Origin: JAXDJJ01 sp034665745
GTDB lineage: Bacteria > Actinomycetota > CADDZG01 > WHSQ01
Reading direction: 5' to 3'
DNA: 23,874 nt
NCBI GenBank assembly: GCA_034665745.1
Contig: JAXDJJ010000087.1
Span: 1 to 23,874, forward strand
Positions within the stretch are counted from its first letter, which is position 1; the number at the start of each line of letters is the position of its first letter. This document shows positions 14,182 to 20,561 of the stretch, piece after piece. Below the pieces are notes generated by a model. That model was not told the DNA's origin. It was given only the letters and a program-made list of their open reading frames with translations, and made no database searches. A program made the position numbers and the translations under genes.

Positions 14182-14187
14182 GGGTTC

Positions 14188-14613
14188 ATGAAAGCCGCTC
14201 ACCGCTTGCCGACGGTTTCGGTTCGAGACCTCGTCCGTAATCCTGCACAGGTGTTGGAGCGCGTTGAGCGCGGCGAGCGATTCATCGTGTGCAGACATCG
14301 CCGACCGGTCGCCACCCTCCAGCCGATCGACGGCTGGGTCGGTGACATCGATGGTCGCAAGCCCTGCGATATCTACGGGTTCCCTATCGGCGACCCGGAA
14401 GCAGAGGCCAGCAAACTTTCCGACCTTCAGAAGCACTTGCTCGTGAACGTTCGGCTGGGTCGGTTCATCTTCAGCGGTGAGGGATACCAGGAAGCCATCG
14501 ACGACCTGACCCTTAGAGGCATGGCTCGGAAGAGTTCGCACCGGGGCATGGTGATCACCGGCCGAGGGATCGTGCTCAGCGAGTGGCTGAAGCTGCGGAC
14601 GAAGTCCGGGTAG
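14188..14613 (+). CDS. Phd/YefM-like antitoxin-type regulator with C-terminal extension, no toxin partner
   Basis: A 141-residue protein. Residues about 7-48 (LPTVSVRDLVRNPAQVLERV, then GERFIVCRHRRPVATLQP) match the N-terminal dimerisation and DNA-binding fold of Phd/YefM antitoxins. The remaining 90 residues do not look like a short toxin-neutralising tail. Instead the end (LQKHLLVNVRLGRF, AIDDLTLRGMARK, RGMVITGRGIVLSEWLKLR) has a helix-helix-strand rhythm that reads like a small winged helix; this is inference. No toxin ORF lies on either side: whiB is upstream and the next gene is convergent with stop codons abutting at 14613/14614. It may be a regulator derived from an antitoxin rather than half of a toxin-antitoxin pair. 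Confidence 0.7.
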   Translation: MKAAHRLPTVSVRDLVRNPAQVLERVERGERFIVCRHRRPVATLQPIDGWVGDIDGRKPCDIYGFPIGDPEAEASKLSDLQKHLLVNVRLGRFIFSGEGYQEAIDDLTLRGMARKSSHRGMVITGRGIVLSEWLKLRTKSG

Positions 14614-15480
14614 TTAGGCCCTCAGTTTCAGTTCGAGGATCTCGCATTCGTCGCGCCAGCGTTTGGCGGTGTCTTCGGGGAGGCCCGGGATGTTGAGGCG
14701 CTTCTCGGCGATGCGTTCGGCGACCTCGTCCCATTCGGGCGTCAGCTTCTCGAGGACTCGGACGTCGGCGGGGATCTCGGCGACCTGCGAGTTCTTTCCC
14801 TTCCACCGCAGGACCACGGTTGCTTCGCGCAACGTGGCGGCCCCCGGGATCGTCTGCTGGCGCTCGCCGGACAACACATGGATCGTGCCGGTCTTCTGGT
14901 CGTAGAGGAACCACACGGGCATCTGCTCGGCCTGCCCCGGCCCCCACCGCAGCCACATGATCGTCGACTTCTTGAGGGACTCTTGGATTGCACCGCCCGT
15001 CGCAGTGACAAACGTTTGGGTGTGCTCACTCCACTCGATCCCGGCCCCCACTTGGTACGCGACATCGCTCCACGTGAGGTCGGTCGCGGTCAACGTGTAC
15101 CAACTCGAGAGGTCGACGAATCCGCCGATCGCCTCCGATGGGGTCGCGTAGTCACGATAGTGCGACAGCTGCACGTCGCCGTCCTCGCGCTCATGGAAAC
15201 AGAGGACCCAGTTGCGGTACTCGTTCGAGAGGTAACACTCGGTCCAGTGCACGGTTGGTTCGGCAACCTCGAGGTAAAGACCGATGCATTCGGTTGGGAC
15301 GTTGACCTCGAAGCCGGTCCAGTACGCACGGATCACGCGCTTGACGTTGGTCTCTCGTTCGATCCGAACGATTCCCTTGGATGCTCCGGCCGAGCCCTCC
15401 ACAACCCCTTGACGCCCGAGCGCCGCGGCGACCTCGTCGACTATCGACTGGAGACCCGGTACTGCGCGCACCGCCGCCAT
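14614..15480 (-). CDS. Unknown protein coupled to sdhC, possibly split-barrel fold at its C-terminus
   Basis: A 288-residue protein without signal peptide or membrane helix; I do not recognise the full protein. The first 165 residues are aromatic-rich (RAYWTGFEVNVPTECIGLYL, WSDVAYQVGAGIEWSEH) with no known motif. The C-terminal 120 residues (MWLRWGPGQAEQMPVWFLYD, TIHVLSGERQQTIPGA, EATVVLRWKGKN, AEIPADVRVLE, followed by an acidic helix and RWRDECEILELKL) resemble the beta-barrel pattern of pyridoxamine-phosphate-oxidase-like flavin proteins; this is a weak call. ATG 15480 overlaps the sdhC stop by one base (TGATG), so translation is coupled. The longer open frame upstream, to 16098, is the shadow of sdhC. 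A role tied to the succinate dehydrogenase membrane subunit is inferred from coupling only. Confidence 0.7.
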   Translation of the reverse strand: MAAVRAVPGLQSIVDEVAAALGRQGVVEGSAGASKGIVRIERETNVKRVIRAYWTGFEVNVPTECIGLYLEVAEPTVHWTECYLSNEYRNWVLCFHEREDGDVQLSHYRDYATPSEAIGGFVDLSSWYTLTATDLTWSDVAYQVGAGIEWSEHTQTFVTATGGAIQESLKKSTIMWLRWGPGQAEQMPVWFLYDQKTGTIHVLSGERQQTIPGAATLREATVVLRWKGKNSQVAEIPADVRVLEKLTPEWDEVAERIAEKRLNIPGLPEDTAKRWRDECEILELKLRA

Positions 15481-15983
15481 CAGAGGAGATCCTTGAACGG
15501 CGACGTCTCGATCGCCGAGCGCATCATGATGATCGCGGCGGGAGTGAACGCGATGACGAACAGCACTAGCTCGGCATACGCGAACGACTTCTGCTTCAGT
15601 GCGAGACGCGGCCAGAAGTCGAACAAGATGATCCGAAGACCGTTCAGCGCGTGGAACAGGACGGCTGCGATCAACATGACCTCGAACGGTTTGAACCACC
15701 ACTGCTTGTAGAGAGCGATCGTCTCGTCGTAGAGCTTGGGCCCGAACCCGACCGCGAACGTGTCGACGATGTGACCGAACAGGAACGCCATCACGAGAAC
15801 GCCGGTGATGCGGTGAGCGGCCCACGACCACTGCCCGATGCCACCCTTGTAGGCCGGGCCCTTCTGATCTTTCCGCAGCCGGAACAGCGTCACCAGCATG
15901 TAGAGGACGAAAACCCCGGCCCCCGCGGTCAGAATGAAAACGAGGCCCTCGATGGATCTGGCGGCGATCTCGGCTCCGGTCAT
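15480..15983 (-). CDS. sdhC: Succinate dehydrogenase cytochrome b556 membrane subunit
   Basis: A 167-residue heme-binding membrane subunit that anchors succinate dehydrogenase or fumarate reductase and passes electrons to quinone. The signature WSWAAHRITGVLV (51-64) and the heme-ligand segment FHALNGLRIILFD (110-122, His111) are clear. Four helices are predicted (about 10-34, 52-78, 97-122, 134-155), one more at the N-terminus than the usual three-helix SdhC. No sdhD, sdhA or sdhB is in the window: upstream is the ArsA pair and downstream an unknown coupled gene. TAGGAT (15998-15993), overlapping the ArsA stop codon, could be its own -10. No Shine-Dalgarno is seen. It may partner with catalytic subunits encoded elsewhere. 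Confidence 0.85.
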   Translation of the reverse strand: MTGAEIAARSIEGLVFILTAGAGVFVLYMLVTLFRLRKDQKGPAYKGGIGQWSWAAHRITGVLVMAFLFGHIVDTFAVGFGPKLYDETIALYKQWWFKPFEVMLIAAVLFHALNGLRIILFDFWPRLALKQKSFAYAELVLFVIAFTPAAIIMMRSAIETSPFKDLL

Positions 15984-15995
15984 CGAGAAGGCATC

Positions 15996-17141
15996 CTATC
16001 GAGCCGCGGCCCGCTCCTGGCCGAAAAGCTGGTCTGCGATGGCCAACAATCCTGGGAAGTCGACGGCCTCGCGCTCCAGATATGGCACGCGGACCCAACG
16101 ATGCCGGGGGATCTTGCGCGCTAGTGCATCGAGGTTGCGCTCCTCGAGGTGCACGACGCGCATGAACGCCGACTCGTTGTCGAGCAGCTTCGCCAACAGC
16201 TTGGCGTCCTTACCCCCGGCCTCGAGCTTCGTCATCTGCCGGGGCTTGGCTTCGACGCCATCGCCGATCTTGGGATGGACGCGGTTGACGACGAGCGCCC
16301 CGAACGGGAGATGGGATTCGTTCAAGCGGGCCGCGAAGAAGGTCGCCTCCGCCACCGCATCCTCGGCCGGCGAAGTCACCACCACGAACGAGCACGCATC
16401 CGACTGCAGCAGGGCCGACACATCCCGGGCCCGCTGCTTGAAGCCTTCGTACATGCCGTCGAGGTTCCCGAAGAATTCGGCGGTGTCTTGGAGGACCTCG
16501 GCCCCCACGATCCGCTTGACCACCTTGAGGAACGTCATCGCAGCCACGTTGGCAACCCGCATCAGCCCGCCACCGGCCTTCATGTACGGCATGAGGAACC
16601 ACCGCAGCACGCGCGACTCGAAGAAGTCGGTCATCCGCTTCGGCGCGTCGAGGAAGTCCAGCGCGTTCCGGGTTGGTGGCGTGTCGATCACGAGCAGATC
16701 GAAGGCGCCATCGGCATGGAGTTCGTAGAGCTTCTCCATCGCCATGTATTCCTGGGTTCCCGACAGCGTTCCCGAGATGTTCCGGTAGAAGCGGTTGTTG
16801 ATGATCCGCTGAGCTTGCTCGGGTGTTGGCGCGTAGCGCGTCACGACTTTGTCGAACGTCGACTTCGTGTCGAGCATCAATGCGTACAGCTCACCCTTGA
16901 CTTCGATGGAAGCGGACGCGAACTTGCGCGCCGATACGCGCGTGGGCTCCGACGACAACTCTTTCAACCCAAGCGACGAGGCCAACCTGCGCGCGGGATC
17001 GATCGTCAGCACTGCGGCCCTCTTACCTTCGATCGCTGCCTGCATCGCGATCGCCGCGGCTGTTGTCGTTTTTCCAACACCGCCCGAACCGGCGCACACG
17101 ATCACTTGTTTCTTGGCGACGAGCTCCGAGATCGGATTCAT
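15996..17141 (-). CDS. ArsA/GET3-family ATPase, second of a pair (SGGVGKT type)
   Basis: A 381-residue P-loop ATPase of the ArsA/TRC40 family. The P-loop is GSGGVGKT (18-25), followed by TIDPARRLASSLGL, the switch region, and VIDTPPTRNALDFLDAP. The first lysine of the deviant Walker A motif (KGGVGKT) is replaced by Ser19, while the upstream partner keeps it. ATG 17141 overlaps the partner's stop as ATGA. Length and order resemble the Mycobacterium tuberculosis pair Rv3679/Rv3680, whose products are proposed to form a complex. No ArsB, ArsC or ArsR gene is nearby, so arsenite efflux is unlikely; a chaperone or metabolite-stress role is more plausible but unproven. Confidence 0.88.
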   Translation of the reverse strand: MNPISELVAKKQVIVCAGSGGVGKTTTAAAIAMQAAIEGKRAAVLTIDPARRLASSLGLKELSSEPTRVSARKFASASIEVKGELYALMLDTKSTFDKVVTRYAPTPEQAQRIINNRFYRNISGTLSGTQEYMAMEKLYELHADGAFDLLVIDTPPTRNALDFLDAPKRMTDFFESRVLRWFLMPYMKAGGGLMRVANVAAMTFLKVVKRIVGAEVLQDTAEFFGNLDGMYEGFKQRARDVSALLQSDACSFVVVTSPAEDAVAEATFFAARLNESHLPFGALVVNRVHPKIGDGVEAKPRQMTKLEAGGKDAKLLAKLLDNESAFMRVVHLEERNLDALARKIPRHRWVRVPYLEREAVDFPGLLAIADQLFGQERAAAR

Positions 17142-18121
17142 AAGGACTCGATCTCCGTCTCGATCCGATCCGACAAGGTTTCGATGTCGGGCAGCGCAAG
17201 CCCAGCCGAGAATAGGAATGGCAACTCGACGACAGGGTCCTCGACGCCCTTCTTCAACTGCTTGAGATGAGCGTTCTGGATCGCCCGCCGGGACTCGAGG
17301 AACCGCGCGTAACCAACCAGCGCCGCGAAGTCGTCATCGTCGAGGTCGAGCCCGACCGACTTCGCCTCGGTCACCAACGAATCACGATCGAGCGCCGGCA
17401 ACGAAGAGGCCTCTGTCGCCGTGAACAGTTTCGAATACACCGCGTTCGCGAACACGGCCCCCGACGCGATACCGACCTGCGACCGCAACGCCTCCGCGGT
17501 CTCGAGGGTCTCGGACACAGGCATCTCTTCCGGCAACGTGACGAGGTGCACGCGGGTGCGATCGGGATCGCGCAGCATCTCCAGCAACCAGTCCGACTGG
17601 CGCCGCAGCGGCCCAACCCGCAGGGCATCCGACAGACCCATCGGCGCCGACAGGAACGTCAGCATGTGCCCGGCCGCGGGAGCGTCCACCACGATTGTGT
17701 CGAAGTGAGGCTCGCCGCCCGAAGTAGCGCGGCCCTGTTCGAGGAACCAGATCTTCCCCAGCACCAGGATGTCTTTGAGTCCGGGGGCCGCGGTAGTGAT
17801 GTAGTCGACAAAGTGGGTCGAGGAGAACGCCTTCGAGATGCGCTTCATGTGGTACTGAACCTCGAGATACTCGGCCAGGGCATCCTCGGGAACGATGTTC
17901 ATCCCCCAGACCCCCGGCGACATCTCCTTGGGCTGATAGCCGAGCCCCGGTGCGTCGAACAGCTTGGGCAGCGAACCCTTCCGGTCGACCTCGGCGAGAC
18001 ACACCGTTCGGCCCTGCCGTGCCGCGACCAGAGCCAGCGCCGCAGCGACCGTCGTCTTGCCGACCCCACCCTTGCCCGAGACGATCAACACCCGGGGGGC
18101 GAGGAACTCCTCGATCAGCAT
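17138..18121 (-). CDS. ArsA/GET3-family ATPase, first of a pair (KGGVGKT type)
   Basis: A 327-residue ATPase with the full deviant Walker A motif GKGGVGKTT (16-24, signature Lys17) near the N-terminus. It also shows AEVDRKGSLPKLFD and DTIVVDAPAAGHMLTFLSAP, the Walker B/switch II region of this family. The final part (about 270-327) is helical and has no hydrophobic groove or membrane segment that I can recognise. It overlaps the next ATPase by 4 nt, so the two subunits are probably made in equal amounts and form a heterodimer. ATG 18121 has no Shine-Dalgarno. The 80-nt gap to the divergent gene holds CTAG-containing repeats at 18149-18180. Confidence 0.88.
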   Translation of the reverse strand: MLIEEFLAPRVLIVSGKGGVGKTTVAAALALVAARQGRTVCLAEVDRKGSLPKLFDAPGLGYQPKEMSPGVWGMNIVPEDALAEYLEVQYHMKRISKAFSSTHFVDYITTAAPGLKDILVLGKIWFLEQGRATSGGEPHFDTIVVDAPAAGHMLTFLSAPMGLSDALRVGPLRRQSDWLLEMLRDPDRTRVHLVTLPEEMPVSETLETAEALRSQVGIASGAVFANAVYSKLFTATEASSLPALDRDSLVTEAKSVGLDLDDDDFAALVGYARFLESRRAIQNAHLKQLKKGVEDPVVELPFLFSAGLALPDIETLSDRIETEIESL

Positions 18122-18148
18122 CGCGAGTTTCTATCCCACATCGCAGGC

Positions 18149-18180
18149 AGGGCTGGCTAACTAGCCCTAAAGAACTAGTC
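18149..18180. repeat. CTAG-rich inverted repeat between the ArsA genes and a divergent gene
   Basis: AGGGCT (18149-18154) and AGCCCT (18163-18168) are inverted arms. The minus strand of 18180-18163 reads GACTAGTT then CTTTAGGGC, matching the second whiB upstream repeat at 12 of 17 positions. This may be a shared operator, but the similarity is modest. Confidence 0.3.
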
Positions 18181-18201
18181 ACCGATGCCGATGACGCGGC
18201 T

Positions 18202-18783
18202 ATGGCGCTGCACGATCGACTGAGACCCCCCACGCTCGAACCACCACAGAGGCACGCGGGCAGCGGGCTGCTGGTAGCACTGGCTTTGGTGGTCCTAGCA
18301 GCCGGCTTCGCCTATGCGATGCCGCTGATGAACCCGGTTTCGGCACAGCGGAAAACGGTGGAGGAGCCGGCGGCCCCGTTGCCCTCGGCGACTCCCACCG
18401 CGACCTTCACCCCCGCGCCGGAGGAGACCCAAGCCGCCGACAACGACGAAGCCAAGGAAGACGGCACCGATGACCATGACGCCGAGGACGACGGAACCGA
18501 GAAGGCCGACAACCACGGCAAGGTCGTCTCGATCGCAGCTCACTGCGATGTCCACGGACAGGCGCACGGAGCCCTGGTCAGCTCGATCGCCAAGAACAAG
18601 GACGCGACGGTCGCGGATGCCGAAGCCGCCTGTGCCGCTGCGATGGCGGCAGCCGAGGCCGAGACAGAAGAGCCGAAGGAACACGACGAGCCCGAGCACG
18701 CCAAGAAGGTGAAAGAGATCAAAGAGAAGCACGTCCCGGTGTCCACCGAAGACCACGGGAAGCCGGACAAGCCCAAGCACTAG
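18202..18783 (+). CDS. Membrane-anchored extracytoplasmic protein with HG-VS motif repeats, unknown function
   Basis: A 193-residue protein starting at ATG 18202; an open frame to 17950 is a shadow of ArsA. One membrane helix (about 21-43) is followed by a Pro/Thr linker, a strongly acidic spacer (about 74-102) and a small conserved-looking core (about 104-150). The core contains two similar segments, HGKVVSIAAH and HGALVSSIAK, and two cysteines (Cys115, Cys144). The end is charged, rich in Lys, Glu and His (about 155-193). Similar HG-x-x-VS motifs occur in exported proteins of other actinobacteria; I know of no assigned function. The NfeD-like gene starts 15 nt downstream, so they likely share a transcript. 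Confidence 0.65.
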   Translation: MALHDRLRPPTLEPPQRHAGSGLLVALALVVLAAGFAYAMPLMNPVSAQRKTVEEPAAPLPSATPTATFTPAPEETQAADNDEAKEDGTDDHDAEDDGTEKADNHGKVVSIAAHCDVHGQAHGALVSSIAKNKDATVADAEAACAAAMAAAEAETEEPKEHDEPEHAKKVKEIKEKHVPVSTEDHGKPDKPKH

Positions 18784-18798
18784 CTCGCGTCTGGGACT

Positions 18799-19980
18799 AT
18801 GGGCCCCATGCGGCCCCGCCAACTCTTCGCAGGACTGACCCTTGCCCTAGGACTCGTGTCCCTGCTCGGGGGCTCGGTCCATGCCCAACCAAGCAACACG
18901 GTCCAGTCGCCGGTGAGCCATCCCGGCCCCATAGACATCGTCGAGGTCGAGGGGATCATCGACCCACCGACGGCCCGCTACATCACTGATCGCCTCGCCG
19001 CCGCCCAAGAAGATGGTGCGCAACTCGTGATCCTGCGTCTCGACTCCCCCGCGGATGTGAGCGTCAACCGTGAGCGCTTGCTTCGGACCGTCGCAGACGC
19101 ATCCGTTCCAGTAGTTGCATGGATAGCTCCGCGCGGCGCAGTTGCAGAGGGCGTGGCCCGCGCGCTGTTCGTGTCCGCGGACGTGTCGTTCGAGGCGAGC
19201 AACGCCCAGTTGCTAGATGCCACCCCGGCCCACTCGTTAAGTGAAGTGTTGCAAGCGCTCGATGGGACCACGATCGGGAACAACGTGGTCGAGTCGTGGG
19301 ACGACGCAAGTGGAACTCCGGGCGTTCTGCTCCGGTTCCAGGAGATGCCCGTGTGGGATCGCTTGCTTCATGCGGTCACCACTCCGACCGCGGCCCTCTT
19401 CTTGATCCTGCTCGGTGCATTCGGGTTGATCTTCGAGACCTACAACCCCGGCATCGGACTAGCGGCTGGTATCGGTGTCGCCCTCCTCGGTCTCGGCTTC
19501 TACGCCCTCGACGTCCTGCCGACGAACTGGTGGGCGTTGCTCATCATCACCGCTTCGATCATCGGGTTGATCTACGAGGTGCATGTCGCGGGCTTCGGGG
19601 TGTTCACCATCGGTGGCCTCGCAGGTGTCGCGGTCGGGAGCGCACTCCTCTTTCCCGGCGATGTCGCGGCCCTCGATCTCAACATCGGCGCGATCATCGC
19701 CGCGGTCGTCCTGACGATCATCTTCTTCGTGTCGGTCATGACCGCGGCTCTTCGCGTGCGGTTGCGCAGACCGATCGATGACTCGGAAGGGATCGTTGGT
19801 TCGATCGCCGAGGCTCAGACGGATATCGCGCCGGAGGGCACCGTCATCTCGAACGGCACGGTGTGGCGCGCACGCACGATGGAAACGGGGATCGCTGCAG
19901 GCGCGCGGGTCGAAGTCAAGGCAACCGAAGGTCTGGTGTTGTTAGTGGAACCCCTGCACGAGGACCGAGCGGAGAGTTAA
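18799..19980 (+). CDS. NfeD-family membrane protein with degenerate protease domain
   Basis: A 393-residue NfeD-like protein. Such proteins combine a ClpP-class serine protease domain, membrane helices and a C-terminal OB-fold, and are linked to membrane quality control with stomatins. Here: signal peptide (about 1-30, ending VHA), a ClpP-like start (VEVEGIIDPPTARYITDRL, LVILRLDSPADVS), helices about 197-215, 219-240, 244-282 and 295-318, and an NfeD OB-fold (about 330-386: GSIAEAQTDIAPEGTV, GAR, VEVKATEGLVLLVEPL). The protease part is shortened, and the usual catalytic Ser in the GA-AASAG loop is absent (PRGAVAEGVA, 111-120); no catalytic Lys is evident. No stomatin gene is adjacent. The start could be the second Met (residue 4). 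Confidence 0.85.
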   Translation: MGPMRPRQLFAGLTLALGLVSLLGGSVHAQPSNTVQSPVSHPGPIDIVEVEGIIDPPTARYITDRLAAAQEDGAQLVILRLDSPADVSVNRERLLRTVADASVPVVAWIAPRGAVAEGVARALFVSADVSFEASNAQLLDATPAHSLSEVLQALDGTTIGNNVVESWDDASGTPGVLLRFQEMPVWDRLLHAVTTPTAALFLILLGAFGLIFETYNPGIGLAAGIGVALLGLGFYALDVLPTNWWALLIITASIIGLIYEVHVAGFGVFTIGGLAGVAVGSALLFPGDVAALDLNIGAIIAAVVLTIIFFVSVMTAALRVRLRRPIDDSEGIVGSIAEAQTDIAPEGTVISNGTVWRARTMETGIAAGARVEVKATEGLVLLVEPLHEDRAES

Positions 19981-20552
19981 GACCCGGTCTTGAACTGGTG
20001 CGGAGCTGTGGTGTAGCCGTACTCCTGGATGGTGGCGCAAGTCGTTTCCTGCACGACCTTCCATGCGTACATGCTCGTGTCCGACCACGTGCCCTTGGGT
20101 GCGTAGGACTCGATCTTGATCTTGATGTGAGCGATGCCGTCGTCGCCCGTGATCGCGGCCCCCGGAAGGAACACGCGGCCGATGTGGAAGCCAACGCCGA
20201 CGATGACGCCGGGTGCGGGCTGAACGTACGGACGGTCCATCGGAACGTGGTTGCCGAGTGGGTCTTCCTTGGCGGGCCGCGTCACCGCAACATCGAAGCT
20301 GACGGTGTCACCGATCCGGTAGACGGGCTTCACTTTGCTGGCCTCGAGGTTCAGCGTCAACAACGAGATGGTCTCCATGCCGCTGCTGGCGGAGGCGACT
20401 CCGGCATCCATCGACTGGTCCTGCTTCATCGCTCGGAAGACGTCGGCCTTGCGCGTCGCCATGGCGCACGCCGCGGCGGGAGATGCCGAGACAACGGTCA
20501 AGGCACCGGCCACCAAGGTTGCCGAAAGCAGGACGGAGGTTAGGCGTCTCAT
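19977..20552 (-). CDS. Small secreted protein downstream of the S15 hydrolase, unknown function
   Basis: A 191-residue exported protein. The signal peptide covers about residues 1-28 (RRLTSVLLSATLVAGALTVV, ending SPAAA before a Cys, a poor lipobox). The mature part looks like one beta-sandwich: YRIGDTVSFDVAVTRPA, PGVIVGVGFHIG, ITGDDGIAHIKIKIESYAP and a final TMYAWK-like strand with a Cys near the end (TTCATIQEYGY). I do not recognise the family; the Ig-like reading is inference. It begins 9 nt after the S15 hydrolase stop codon, so the two are co-transcribed and may act together outside the cell. Its stop overlaps the convergent NfeD-like gene by 4 nt. Confidence 0.7.
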   Translation of the reverse strand: MRRLTSVLLSATLVAGALTVVSASPAAACAMATRKADVFRAMKQDQSMDAGVASASSGMETISLLTLNLEASKVKPVYRIGDTVSFDVAVTRPAKEDPLGNHVPMDRPYVQPAPGVIVGVGFHIGRVFLPGAAITGDDGIAHIKIKIESYAPKGTWSDTSMYAWKVVQETTCATIQEYGYTTAPHQFKTGS

Positions 20553-20561
20553 GTCTAAGAC

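Noticed and set aside
14188..14613. Complete type II toxin-antitoxin locus
   Set aside because: Only the antitoxin-like half is present; neighbours are whiB and a convergent unrelated gene.
15484..16098. Long N-terminal extension of the 288-aa unknown protein
   Set aside because: It is the wrong frame of sdhC, whose own frame shows HRITG and HALNGLR motifs.
16149..17270. 373-codon plus-strand frame across the ArsA genes
   Set aside because: Antisense shadow rich in Arg, His and Glu; both ArsA P-loops lie on the minus strand.
15996..18121. Arsenite efflux operon
   Set aside because: ArsA-type ATPases alone, with no ArsB, ArsC or ArsR; such pairs in actinobacteria are not arsenic-specific.
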